Part shown: one piece after another, positions 54,185-63,182 of the stretch | How the letters are laid out: every line of letters begins with the position of its first letter | Numbering within the stretch: position 1 is the first letter of the stretch | Assembly (NCBI GenBank): GCA_037045265.1 | Contig: JBAOHV010000036.1 | Coordinates: 1 to 64,000 of the forward strand | Source of the DNA: JBAOHV01 sp037045265 | Lineage (GTDB): Bacteria; Actinomycetota; Acidimicrobiia; Acidimicrobiales; Microtrichaceae | Reading direction: 5' to 3' | Length of the DNA: 64,000 nt | Translations under genes and position numbers: made by a program | The notes under the pieces: model-generated | What the model saw: only the letters and a program-made list of their open reading frames with translations | Database searches by the model: none | What the model was told of the DNA's origin: nothing

Positions 54185-55312
54185 TCACTGAGCGATCGTT
54201 ACGTTCGGGTCGAGGCCGAGGAATCGCGCGTAGTCGGCGGCAGCCCGGTCGACACCTTTGCGCTGGCGGGCGTTCAGCTCACCGAACGGAGACACGATCA
54301 CGTCGACCCGGGTCTTCTTGACCGCGCGCTTCCATGTGCCGACGACAGTTCCGTCGTCGACGACGGTCGGGCGGAACACGCCGTTGCTGCCTGGCACGAC
54401 GAGCTTCATCTGTTCAGCGGTCATGATCGCGGACCGGTCGCCGTAACCGAGCATGTACTCGTCGAACCCCGACAGCAGCAGGACATCCGACGACTCGTCC
54501 GGCGGGTCGATCGACGACCCGTCGAGGGTCTCGGCGACCGACCGGCTGACGAGCATCTCGCCGAGCTCGGTGGCAACCGGGGACAGGCGTTCGCCGGCCA
54601 GGTCGATCGCGCGGCGAACGTCCGCGGCGGGCAGCGCCGCCCAGCGTCCGAGCTCCTTGCGAGCGGCCGGGCCGTGGCTGTCGAAGTAGCGGAAGGCGAT
54701 CTCGGCCAACGACTCGTCGCGCGACAGGTCGTTGTGATCGTCGACCCATCGATCGAGGGCTACGAAGGTCTGCTCCTTGCCGGCCTGCGGGCCGATGCAC
54801 GTTGCACCGTGCTGTGATGCGAACCACAGCAGGTGGTAGCCGTGGCTGGTGTCGGTCATCACGCCGGCGTCCTCGAGCAGCCGGGTGCACTCCGAACGGG
54901 TCACCGGCTCGCCGTCTGCCAGTGCATCACGCAGGATGCCGATCGCGGCGACCGCGTCGTCCTCACTGAGACCGAGGAACTCGCGTCGCCGTTCGACGCC
55001 CTTGAATGCCGATGTCCGACCCAGTGCCACCATCCACCTGGCATCACTGGCGGGCACGAAGTGGATCGTGCCCCGCATCGGCCAGGTGCGCAGGATCTGG
55101 CCATGCGCTGTCGCGGCCTGCACCGCGCCCTCCTCCAGCGAGGTGGAGCGCAACCCGATCGACCACTCGCCGCTCCACAGCTCCTGGGACTGCAACGCCC
55201 CCATGTGGGTGACCACCTGGGCGGCAGTCGCTTCGGAACGCGACGAGAGCCAGTGATTTCGGAGTCGAAGCCTTCGGATGTCGCTGGTGCTCAGCGGTCG
55301 TCGGGGCGTCAT
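54185..55312 (-). CDS. Winged-helix DNA glycosylase AlkZ-like protein (PF06224)
   Basis: A 375-residue member of the HTH_42 family, now known to include DNA glycosylases that open interstrand crosslinks. The front has three winged helices, with the catalytic Gln-x-Gln motif of AlkZ in HMGALQSQELWSGEWSIGLR. The middle contains RTWPMRGTIHFVPASDARWM and the end VLLLSGFDEYMLGYGDRSA and NGVFRPTVVDDGTVVGTWKR, both typical. It is a lone gene, so a role in a secondary-metabolite resistance locus is not suggested by context. Confidence 0.82.
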   Translation of the reverse strand: MTPRRPLSTSDIRRLRLRNHWLSSRSEATAAQVVTHMGALQSQELWSGEWSIGLRSTSLEEGAVQAATAHGQILRTWPMRGTIHFVPASDARWMVALGRTSAFKGVERRREFLGLSEDDAVAAIGILRDALADGEPVTRSECTRLLEDAGVMTDTSHGYHLLWFASQHGATCIGPQAGKEQTFVALDRWVDDHNDLSRDESLAEIAFRYFDSHGPAARKELGRWAALPAADVRRAIDLAGERLSPVATELGEMLVSRSVAETLDGSSIDPPDESSDVLLLSGFDEYMLGYGDRSAIMTAEQMKLVVPGSNGVFRPTVVDDGTVVGTWKRAVKKTRVDVIVSPFGELNARQRKGVDRAAADYARFLGLDPNVTIAQ

Positions 55313-55334
55313 TTCGCCAGACTACGTACGGCCC

Positions 55335-55964
55335 CTACTCCTCGACGATCACCTCGGCGTACATGCCCTGGGTGAAGTGGGGAGGACCGTCGCCGGCGCC
55401 CGTCGTGGGCGGAGCGTCGGATTGCTCCTGCATCGCTGCCATCATCGCGGCCGGATCGGCACCGACAGGGATCGCACAGAAGACGCCGTAGCGGCCGGGT
55501 TCGCTGAACGTTCCGTCTCCGACAGCGGGAATCATCTCGGCGTCACCAGGAGCACGAACCAGGACCATTGCCGGCATGGCATCGCCGAAGATCGCGTCTG
55601 CCTCGGCCTCGGGCAGTTGGGTGATCTCCTCCACCGAGCGGGTCTCGCTGTCTGGGATTCGCATGGCTACCAGTTCGTGCAGCTCGGTCTGCGAGCTGTT
55701 CTCGAGCGTCAGCCTGGTGCCGACCTTCACGGTCTCGGGAAGCCCGACGAACTTGTAGTCCTCGGCGGTGACGGTGACGGACTCGCCGTCGGGCATCGAG
55801 TCGTCGGAATCGGTCCCCACAGTTGTTTCGGTGTTGTCCTCGGAGGCCGAGTCGCCGTCGTCGTCGCTGCATGCGGCGCCGCCCAACAGCACGAGGAGGG
55901 CAACGGTCCCCGCCGCAGCCATCTGTCCGAGCCGCCGCCGATCATCGATCTGGTGTGCTCCCAT
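55335..55964 (-). CDS. Cupredoxin-like lipoprotein
   Basis: A 209-residue surface lipoprotein: signal AAAGTVALLVLLGGAAC, an acidic linker, then a plastocyanin-like domain with VTVTAEDYKFVGLPETVKVGT, SQTELHELVAM (first copper His) and GRYGVFCAIPVG (Cys). The second His and the Met appear as HFTQGM only after a 33-residue insertion, so a type 1 copper site is possible but unusual. ATG at 55964 has GGGGGTGG before it. It may carry electrons or store copper outside the membrane. Confidence 0.68.
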   Translation of the reverse strand: MGAHQIDDRRRLGQMAAAGTVALLVLLGGAACSDDDGDSASEDNTETTVGTDSDDSMPDGESVTVTAEDYKFVGLPETVKVGTRLTLENSSQTELHELVAMRIPDSETRSVEEITQLPEAEADAIFGDAMPAMVLVRAPGDAEMIPAVGDGTFSEPGRYGVFCAIPVGADPAAMMAAMQEQSDAPPTTGAGDGPPHFTQGMYAEVIVEE

Positions 55965-56028
55965 CCGAACCACCCCCATGTCCTGCGAGCGCCCACCGAC
56001 AACCCATATCATGCGCTACGCAACTACT

Positions 56029-56898
56029 CTAGCCCAGGTGGACTGGGTTGGGAACCGTCTCGACTCGCCCGGTCTCATCCTGCGACGCCAGGCCGAAGGC
56101 GAAGCTCGACGAGTGGATCCCCGCGTTCATGACGTCGGTCTCGTGATAGGTCCTGGTCCCCGCGTCGTGCTCCGCTGCACCGACCGCCACCAGCAGCGGG
56201 ACGAGGTGGTCTTCGGCCGGATGGCTCAGGCGTGCACCTGGCGCTTGGTCCCAGTGGGTCAGCTCTGTCGAGCGGACGGCCACGTCGCCGTCGACGAGGA
56301 CGTCGTTGAGCCATCCGGAGAAGTCCCTCGACGGCACCGCCCCGGAACGATTCATGGCCCCCATGTTGTGGTAGCTGTAGCCACTCCCGACTATCAGCAC
56401 TCCTTCGTCGCGCAGTGGTGCCAGTGCGCGGCCGACGGCCAGGTGTTCCTCCGGGTCGTATCCGTGGCGCAGCGAGAGCTGCAGCACCGGCACGTCGGCG
56501 TCGGGATACATCACGTACAGCGGCGCGAACACACCGTGGTCGAAACCGCGAGCCGGATCGGAGCGGTTGGCCACGCCGGCACCGTCGAGCAGTTCCGCGA
56601 CTCGGGTGGCCACCTCGGGTGATCCCGGTGCTGGGTACTGGATCCGGTAGGTGAAGTCGGGGAACCCGCCGTAGTCGTAGTACATCGACGGGTTGGCGCT
56701 GGCCTGGATCGTGAACTGCGATTCCTCCCAGTGACCCGACACCACGAGCACCGCGCGTGGGGTGACGCCGACCTGAGTGGGGATCGCCTGGAGGGAAGCC
56801 TCCAGCAAGGTCAGGTCGAACGGCATCATGTCCTTCATCCAGGGCCAGGGTCCTCCGCCGTGGGAGATGAAGTAGGTGGGGAGCCGAGTGTCAGTCAT
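56029..56898 (-). CDS. Class III extradiol dioxygenase (LigB/DODA-like)
   Basis: A 289-residue non-haem iron (or zinc) enzyme that opens catechol-type rings. Marks are PTYFISHGGGPWP (first metal His), VVSGHWEE, GFDHGVFAPLYVMYPDADVPVLQLSL and GSGYSYHNMGAM. This set is that of the YgiD/DODA group. ATG at 56898 is chosen as the family begins with LPTYFISHGG soon after. It diverges from a MarR gene, with a palindrome between, so MarR probably controls it. Confidence 0.85.
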   Translation of the reverse strand: MTDTRLPTYFISHGGGPWPWMKDMMPFDLTLLEASLQAIPTQVGVTPRAVLVVSGHWEESQFTIQASANPSMYYDYGGFPDFTYRIQYPAPGSPEVATRVAELLDGAGVANRSDPARGFDHGVFAPLYVMYPDADVPVLQLSLRHGYDPEEHLAVGRALAPLRDEGVLIVGSGYSYHNMGAMNRSGAVPSRDFSGWLNDVLVDGDVAVRSTELTHWDQAPGARLSHPAEDHLVPLLVAVGAAEHDAGTRTYHETDVMNAGIHSSSFAFGLASQDETGRVETVPNPVHLG

Positions 56899-56945
56899 GG
56901 CGATCGCCCTCATTGCCTCGATGTTCAGGGAGCGATCAATCAACC

Positions 56946-56961
56946 ACTTGACCGTTCAAGT
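56946..56961. promoter_or_regulatory. Palindromic operator between dioxygenase and marR
   Basis: ACTTGACCGTTCAAGT has perfect 6-base arms around CCGT. It contains TTGACC, a possible -35 box for marR, with a weak GATATG -10 about 19 bases on. Position and TTGA/TCAA symmetry fit MarR-type sites. Confidence 0.65.
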
Positions 56962-56987
56962 CATTCCCAGCCGATATGGTCGGGGAC

Positions 56988-57488
56988 GTGACCACTTCCG
57001 ACAGCGAACCGCGATGGCTCGACGACCAGGAGATGCGGTCGTGGCTCGCCCTGGTGAGCCTGTTCATCAGGTTGCCAGCGGCGCTCGACGCTCAGCTCCG
57101 ACACGATGCCGGAATCAGCCATTTCGAGTATCAGGTCCTGGCGGGGCTGTCGATGAGCGACGGTCGCACGATGCGCATGAGCTCACTGGCCGAGCTTGCC
57201 GACGGGTCGCTGTCGAGGCTTTCACACACGATGACGCGCCTCGAGAAACGCGGATGGGCGTTGCGCACCCCAGACCCCGTCGACGGTCGCTTCACCGTCG
57301 CCAAGCTGACTGACGACGGCATGGCGAAGGTCGTCGCCACCGCACCGGGTCACGTAGCTGCCGTCCGACGACACGTGTTCGACCCCTTGACGAAGCGTCA
57401 GGCCGGCCAGCTGGACGCGATCGCCCGACGCATCCTGGGCACGATCGGTCCGGGCCTCGACGATCCGCCATGGATGGAGCGTCCCTGA
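56988..57488 (+). CDS. MarR-family transcriptional regulator
   Basis: A 166-residue winged-helix dimer: HFEYQVLAGLSMSDGRTMRMSSLAELADGSLSRLSHTMTRLEKRGW, with the wing DPVDGRFTVAKLTDDG, is the MarR pattern. The last helix REILDA-like RQAGQLDAIARRIL closes the dimer part. The ATG at 56976 overlaps the probable -10 box, so GTG at 56988 is preferred and the message may be nearly leaderless. Divergent from the dioxygenase it likely represses in the absence of a phenolic compound. Confidence 0.82.
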   Translation: MTTSDSEPRWLDDQEMRSWLALVSLFIRLPAALDAQLRHDAGISHFEYQVLAGLSMSDGRTMRMSSLAELADGSLSRLSHTMTRLEKRGWALRTPDPVDGRFTVAKLTDDGMAKVVATAPGHVAAVRRHVFDPLTKRQAGQLDAIARRILGTIGPGLDDPPWMERP

Positions 57489-57635
57489 TCCTCACCGAAG
57501 GTCGAGCCGCATGAGCACCCGGGGGAAGCCGTCGAGAACCGATGTCGCATCCGCGGCACGAACGAGTCCGGCCCGGCCCGGAAGACAACGCGAGCCGGTA
57601 TCGAGGCGATGACCCCCGACACCAGCTCGCCCTGC

Positions 57636-57929
57636 TCAGGGCTGGATTCGATAGTTCTCGAGGTCGGACTCGATGACCTGGACCGGTGCCGCAACTCCGA
57701 CTTCTCCCAGCGCCGCGCCAAGCCGTCCGGCCATGAAGACTTCCTGATCGGCCTTCGTCTCCCACACCTCGGAGACCAGCCAGCCGCTGCCGGTTGGACC
57801 TGCGCTGTGCATGAGCATGCCCGCAGGCCAGTCACCCGAACCGTCTGCTTCTATTCCCAGCTTCGCGTTCACTGCCCAGTAGTCCTCGACGGATACTTCG
57901 TCGAAGACCAACACCACCCCGTATGCCAT
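57636..57929 (-). CDS. Small dimeric alpha/beta-barrel-like protein
   Basis: A 97-residue protein resembling antibiotic-biosynthesis-monooxygenase/stress-responsive barrels: MAYGVVLVFDEVSVEDYWAV, GMLMHSAGPTGSGWLVSEVWETKADQEVFMAGRLGAAL, a typical ferredoxin-like strand-helix pattern. No cofactor residues are apparent. It is alone between a convergent MarR gene (148-base gap with nothing recognised) and a same-strand lipoprotein gene. Confidence 0.65.
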   Translation of the reverse strand: MAYGVVLVFDEVSVEDYWAVNAKLGIEADGSGDWPAGMLMHSAGPTGSGWLVSEVWETKADQEVFMAGRLGAALGEVGVAAPVQVIESDLENYRIQP

Positions 57930-58070
57930 GACGTCCCCCTGACCTCACGTCCAAGTCTCCGCCCGAGGTCCTGGTTGGTCAACGGTGCAGGTGCGGGACT
58001 GCCGCACGCCCGGAATGGAGCTTGGCCCAACACCTGAGAACCCGTCAGCTGCACAACGACGAGGTCTTCT

Positions 58071-59715
58071 TCAGGGTCGCCGAAGGGTCCCGAGCGGAGC
58101 GACGAAGAACTGCGCCGGGCTCACGACGAGCTCGTCGATGGTTGCCTGCACCCAGATCTCGAAGATGGCCCTTCCGCCGAATCTCGTGCGGATGAGATCC
58201 GAGAGCTCGCCCTCGCCGGATTCGGCCGCTGCAGCAGTCAGATCGAACGCACCCTCGAGCATTCGCGGTCGGTGGTCCAGTCCCGGCGAGCGTGGCTCCA
58301 GGCGGAGGCCGTCGGTCGTGTACATGAGGATCTCGTAGCTCCGGCCACTCGGTGAGCGCAGGACGAGATCGTGGCGGGTCTGGGCCCAGTCGAAGTCCTT
58401 GATCCGAGCAGTCCAACCACCACCCAAGGACCCTTCGAAGTCCAGCCCGCTCGGCGCTGCGAGCACGACCGCCGACTGATCGACGCGGGGATCGGCATCG
58501 GCGAGCACCGGCATCTCGAGCGGCAGATCGGTGACGGTGAACTCCCATCCGCTCGCGGCCAGATCTTTGCTCCAGAAGCCGGTTCGGCCGTCGCGACGGC
58601 CTTCGACGCGCAGCTCCCGGTCCTCCATCGTCGGCCCTGTCTGGGAGATGGAGATCCGCGCCGTGACTTCACCGGGGATCTTCGACTGGTGTTGCCATTC
58701 CTCCGCCGGCAGCGAGATCGCGGCATACGCTGCGTTGGTCCTCTCCTCCCACTGGTTCGGGGCCGATGGCAGGTCGCCCTGGTCCTGCCAGGTGTAGCGA
58801 CCAGGGATGTGGTTCGCGCCTGCGAGATCCAGGTCGTACTTGCGCGTGTACATGTCTCCGAAGCGGCCCATCACGAACGTGACCGAACCGGATCCCGAGA
58901 TCGACTCGGACACGAAGCGCCCTGCCAGGGGACCGCCTATCTCGTAGCTGAGGTCGGCCGGAAGCCAAGGGTCCTGAAAAACGATTCCGGGAACCACCAC
59001 CGGTCAGGCTGACCAGCTGCACCAGCCCGGCGGTGGTCGGGTGTCGGTACCCCTTGGCGTCGACGAAGCTCTCCGACATCCGGTGGCTGATGGCCCACTT
59101 GCCCTCGGCCAGAGCCTCGGCGGGCACCTTCATTCCGGGCCACAGCCAGATCGGCGCGCCGTAGGAGCGGGTCCAGTTCCACAACATCGGACCCGACAGC
59201 AGGTTGTCGAGCGAGTAGATCCAGCCGTCCGGATCGAGGACCACCGCCATGTTCGAGTCGACCGACACCGAGACGATGTGGCCGTCCAAGCAGTCCGGCG
59301 TGCGCACCTTGCGCCACAGCGCACCCGAACCACGTGGTCGCGTGTAGAGCGAACCGTCGCCGATCGCGAACTCCGCATAGCTGTTGAACCCAGCGGTGTT
59401 GTCACGCAGATCGACCCGTACAGGCAGATCGAGCCCTTCCGGTGCCGGTGCCAGTTCGTCGAACTCGGAGAGGCCCTTGATGCTCGGCAGCGGGAGGAAC
59501 AGCCCGGGGAGCGGCATGATGATCTGGTTCGTGCCGATCCGGGGAACACAGGACCGCGGCTGGTCCGGTCCGGGGACCGAACTCGGCGCACAAGCGACCA
59601 GGAACAGCGCGACCACGAGCAAAGCCCCGACCGCCCGCGCTCCAGGGTCAGGGCGGCCCTTCTCCTGCGCTGCATCGGAGCCCTGTGATCCGTCGCGGTT
59701 CTTTCGAGCTCGCAT
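58071..59715 (-). CDS. Unrecognised large lipoprotein beside sialidase and alpha-galactosidase, one frameshift
   Basis: A surface lipoprotein of about 547 residues (signal LLVVALFLVAC). I do not recognise the family. Beta-rich segments dominate; the first third has NTAGFNSYAEFAIGDGSLYTRPRG and GHIVSVSVDSNMAVVLDPDG, the rest YEIGGPLAGRFVSESISGSG and MGRFGDMYTRKYDLDLAGAN. The middle (GRYTWQDQGDLPSAPNQWEE) is rich in Trp. A glycan-binding or enzyme role is possible from context only. An extra G near 58995 splits LVSLT from VVVPGIVFQDPW. ATG at 59715 has GGGAGGTGGGAG before it. It follows the GH27 gene by 39 bases. Confidence 0.7.
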
Positions 59716-59754
59716 CACTCCCACCTCCCCCAACCGGCCTGACGGCCGGCTTCA

Positions 59755-61107
59755 CTACTCCTCTTCGAGCCTGAGGATCACCAGTCCGTGAGCCGGCACC
59801 GTGCTCGACACCTGGTGGTCGGTCGACGGTAGGTCGGCCCTGTTCGACGCGTCACGGACGGTCCAGGTTCCGTTGGGCACGCCCACCTCCTCGAGCGTCG
59901 CAGCCATGTCCACCGGCGCGTCGGTCTTGTTGAACAGCGCGACGGCGTATCCCCCGTCGTCGAGCGGCCGGGACCAGACCTCGGTCCGAGCCCAGACCTC
60001 ACCCTCGCCCACCCGGACTCGACGGGCCTGTTGCCCGAGCGGATCCTGGTCGATCTCGACGACCTCTTCGTTCGACAGGGCGTCGAGCACCTCCGGCGAG
60101 AGGTTGTCCAAGTCGGTACCGATCATCAACGGCGCCGCGAGCATCGCCCACATGCCCACATGCGAGCGGATCTCGTCGGGCGTCATGTCGCCGTTGCCGA
60201 CCTGGAGCATGTCGGGGTCGTTCCAACCGCCGGGTCCCGCGTAATCGGCCAGGTCGGCCTGTGAGTCGATGATTCCGGCCACAGTCAACCAGTGCGGCGT
60301 GATGTCGCCGGTGGTCCGCCACAGGTTGGCGATGCCGGGCGCCCAGGTCCATGGTTGGGTCTTGCCGTACTCGGAGATGCTGTAGACGATCGGCCGGTCG
60401 AGTCGCCTCAGTTCGTCGCGCATCTGGGTGAACGCCGCGACGCGCTCGAGCCCGTCGTTGACGTCTGCATCGCACCAGTCGTACTTGAGGTAGTCGGCCT
60501 CGATCGCCTCGAGCATCTCGGCATCCTGTCGCTCGTGTCCGAGGCTGCCGATGCCTTCGGCCTGGTACCCGTCCCAGGTCATCGCACACGTAGTGGAGCC
60601 CGGAACCAGGTAGAGACCGAACTTCAGGCCTTTGTCGTGGATGTAGTCGGACAGCGCCTTCATCCCCGACGGGAACGTCTCGGGATTGGCAACCAACTCG
60701 CCCGAGGCATCGTGTGCCGGCGCCTGCCAGCAGTCGTCGACGACGACGTACTCGTAGCCGACGTCGTCGAGCCCGTGCTCCACGATCGCATCGGCTGCAC
60801 GCTTGACCACGTCTTCGGTCAGGTCGTGGCACCGGACCTGGTTCCAGCTGTTCCACCCCATCGGTGGAATGGCCGCGAGCATCACCGGTTCTTCCGGGTC
60901 CACCTGGCCAACAGCGGTGGTGGTCGGCTCCCGGGAGTCAACCGGGTCCGAGCCCTTCTCGGTCGAGTCCGAGCAGGCAGAGAGGATGAGGGATCCGCAG
61001 AGCAGCACCGCCCCGATCAGCGCCAGCGGGTCCGTCGACCGTCCTCGGGGGTCGGTCCCGGCGGGTTGCGCCGGAGATTGTTCGCTGGGTCGAGTTCTCA
61101 AGGTCAT
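59755..61107 (-). CDS. GH27 alpha-galactosidase, lipoprotein
   Basis: A 450-residue surface enzyme that removes terminal alpha-galactose (or alpha-GalNAc). Lipoprotein signal LIGAVLLCGSLILSAC. Barrel marks are PPMGWNSWNQVRC, YEYVVVDDCWQ, GLKFGLYLVPGSTTC, the nucleophile Asp in YLKYDWCDAD and PGGWNDPDMLQVGNG, MWAMLAAPLMIGTDL; a C-terminal beta domain (VALFNKTDAPVDM) follows. ATG overlaps the sialidase stop (ATGA), so the two are made together. Fungal and animal GH27 enzymes share these blocks. Confidence 0.92.
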   Translation of the reverse strand: MTLRTRPSEQSPAQPAGTDPRGRSTDPLALIGAVLLCGSLILSACSDSTEKGSDPVDSREPTTTAVGQVDPEEPVMLAAIPPMGWNSWNQVRCHDLTEDVVKRAADAIVEHGLDDVGYEYVVVDDCWQAPAHDASGELVANPETFPSGMKALSDYIHDKGLKFGLYLVPGSTTCAMTWDGYQAEGIGSLGHERQDAEMLEAIEADYLKYDWCDADVNDGLERVAAFTQMRDELRRLDRPIVYSISEYGKTQPWTWAPGIANLWRTTGDITPHWLTVAGIIDSQADLADYAGPGGWNDPDMLQVGNGDMTPDEIRSHVGMWAMLAAPLMIGTDLDNLSPEVLDALSNEEVVEIDQDPLGQQARRVRVGEGEVWARTEVWSRPLDDGGYAVALFNKTDAPVDMAATLEEVGVPNGTWTVRDASNRADLPSTDHQVSSTVPAHGLVILRLEEE

Positions 61108-62376
61108 CCAACCAACAGGTCGGCGCCGAAGGTGGCGAAATCGATGCGTTCGTTGGCCTTCGCGTCGCCGGTCTCGAGAAGCACACCGACGACCCCGCCG
61201 GGCAGTGCCACCAGGTCCGAGTAGGCCGCCGGGCCAGGCCCGACCAGGAACCCCTCGGACCAGGTCACACCGTCGTCCGCCGAGGTCCTGACCCGCAGGT
61301 CGATCCGCTCCTGGGTGTCGGAGGGGCCCGACAACAACAGGGTTCCGGATGCGCCCCCGGGAGCATCTTCCCCATCGGTGCCCGCGAACCACAGCATCGA
61401 CGCCTGCACGACCGGCATCACAAGCCCTACCTGATCGGCGAACGGTGCCACGAACGACTCGCCGCCGTCGGTCGACGTCGTACGCAGGCGGTGCCACTCG
61501 TCCGATCCGTCCTGATCACGGGCCGAGACCACGATCGTCCCGTCCGGGGAGCGCGGCCGCGGTCGCCTCGTTGGGGTGCAGCGGCCCGCCCTGCGGCGTG
61601 TCGCTCGCCCCGATCCGCCATGTCTCCCCGCCATCGTCGCTCAGCAACAGGTGGGCGCCGTAGTTGAGCGCGCCGTCCGAGTGGTTCGCCGCGGCGACCA
61701 TCCGTCCCGCGTGTGGACCGGACTGGATCTGGAAGGCGTGACCTGGGCCGACGCTGTACCACCGCCAGTCCGGCGCCTTGACCGACTCGGTGATGTCGAC
61801 TGGCTCCGACCAGGTCTCGCCGTTGTCATCGCTGGTGAGCAGGTACTCGCGGCTCGTGTCCGCACCGGTACCGGTCAGGATCTCGACCTCGCTGTCGGTG
61901 CCTGCCTTGTAGGTCGCCAACAGGACCACACGCCCCGACTCCGAATCGACCACCGGTGATGCGTTGCCGATGAAGTTCGACTCCATGTCGGCGACCACCT
62001 GCAGCTCACCCCAGGTGCTTCCCCCGTCGCTGGAACGCTTGGCGAGCAGGTCGACATTGCCGTCGTCGGCAGCGCCCGAGACGCGGCCCTCGGCAAACGC
62101 GATCAGCGTGCCGTCGGCTGCCTCGATCACCGCCGGGATGCGGTAAGAGGCGTAGCCGTCCTCCCCCGAACGGAACACCGTCGTCGATTCAAGTGCCTGG
62201 TCCGAGTTGTCGACGGTGGTCGTCGTGGCCTTCTCGGGCCCGGTGGTCGACGTCGCCGCCTCGTCGGTGTCGCTCGACGAGCATGCCGCAACGGACACGG
62301 TCAGCGACGCGATCGCCGCGACGAGGACACCGCGGCGGACGTGTCGACGGACTGCTATGGGTTGACCGAAGGACAT
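61104..62376 (-). CDS. GH33 sialidase, lipoprotein, one frameshift
   Basis: An exo-sialidase of about 423 residues that releases sialic acid from glycoconjugates. Lipoprotein signal ending VSVAAC. The six-bladed propeller shows YASYRIPAVI (the RIP arginine), FAEGRVSGAADDGNVDLLAKRSSDGGSTW-type Asp boxes and further Asp boxes SDDNGETW, SDDGGETW, STDGGESF and SADDGVTW. The late EERxD-type part is VLLETGDAKANERIDFATF. An extra C in a run near 61548 shifts the frame between EATAAAL and PDGTIVVSARDQDG. It leads a unit with GH27 and the unknown lipoprotein. Confidence 0.9.
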
Positions 62377-62390
62377 TCGGCAAGTGTGGT

Positions 62391-63032
62391 TTACGGTTCG
62401 CCATTCATCAATCCCGCCTTCGACACCAGGAGTATCATCTCGGGCTGCCCCTCGCCGTCGAAAAGGACGATGCCGGGGCTGTCGCCCGTCTCGACGACGT
62501 CAGCATCCATCACCCTGGCCACCAGCGCTCGACGCACACCGTCAGCAAGCGTCTCTGACAGAGCGGCGAGGAACGCCACGTCGTTCTCGCTGAAGTGGTC
62601 TCGACCCTGGTTCCGCAGGAAACCGGCCGCGCCCCAGTAGTCGCCCCCTTTGACGAACGATCCGCGCAGCTCGTCGCCGATCCCGAAGGCTTCCTGTGAT
62701 CGGTGCCGGGCACTACGGGAGAGGTCGCCGTGGGTAGCCAGCCCCGTGGCTCCCGCCCGACGCCCGCTCCTGGCGAGGAACGACCACTTGTTCACGTCCT
62801 CGATCACGTACTCGTGCTCCGCCAACCATGCACCCGAGCACCCGATGTCGCGGTTCACGCTGCCGGTGAACAGCACCGTGCCGGGATCGACCGTGTGCCA
62901 GCACGAGCGATCGAAGGCGACCACGGTGGCGATGAGATCGCTTGCTTCGCTGGCCAGCGTGACCCAGTCGAGGCCTTCGCGTGCCAGCTGCTCGATGTCC
63001 CTCCGGACCTGCGCCTCACGTCGAGCGTCCAC
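62391..63032 (-). CDS. GAF-like sensor protein, apparently lacking its DNA-binding end
   Basis: A 213-residue protein that matches the sensor half of GAF/LuxR-type regulators common in actinobacteria: FDRSCWHTVDPGTVLFTGSVN, GSFVKGGDYWGAAGFLRNQGRDHFSENDVAFLAALSETLADGVRRAL, then the linker SPGIVLFDGEGQPEMI. In relatives about 150 more residues with a LuxR helix-turn-helix follow; here the protein stops after LMNGEP and no frame supplies the rest before the sialidase start 15 bases on. It may be a free-standing sensor or a cut gene. Confidence 0.65.
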   Translation of the reverse strand: MDARREAQVRRDIEQLAREGLDWVTLASEASDLIATVVAFDRSCWHTVDPGTVLFTGSVNRDIGCSGAWLAEHEYVIEDVNKWSFLARSGRRAGATGLATHGDLSRSARHRSQEAFGIGDELRGSFVKGGDYWGAAGFLRNQGRDHFSENDVAFLAALSETLADGVRRALVARVMDADVVETGDSPGIVLFDGEGQPEMILLVSKAGLMNGEP

Positions 63033-63069
63033 GGTCCGATGGTACGGCGCTCATCGACGATCGGTCAGT

Positions 63070-63115
63070 CCCAGATATCTGGGTTGGCCTCAACGGCTTC
63101 TCCCGGTGATCTGGG
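63070..63115. promoter_or_regulatory. Two related 14-bp palindromic sites before the methyltransferase
   Basis: CCCAGATATCTGGG (63070-63083) is a perfect palindrome. CCCGGTGATCTGGG (63102-63115) repeats its right half exactly and its left half in part. Centres are 32 bases apart, about three helical turns on one face of the DNA. They lie in the 150-base divergent space between the GAF gene and the methyltransferase gene. Confidence 0.6.
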
Positions 63116-63182
63116 ATGGCCACACCGCTGTGGGGGCCGCACGATCGCTCCAACGACCGCGTCATCCCAAGGAGCGACGACC

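Noticed and set aside
62391..63032. Frameshift that would restore the missing LuxR domain of the GAF protein
   Set aside because: Only 15 bases remain before the sialidase start, and the other two frames give no helix-turn-helix; the truncation is real in this sequence.
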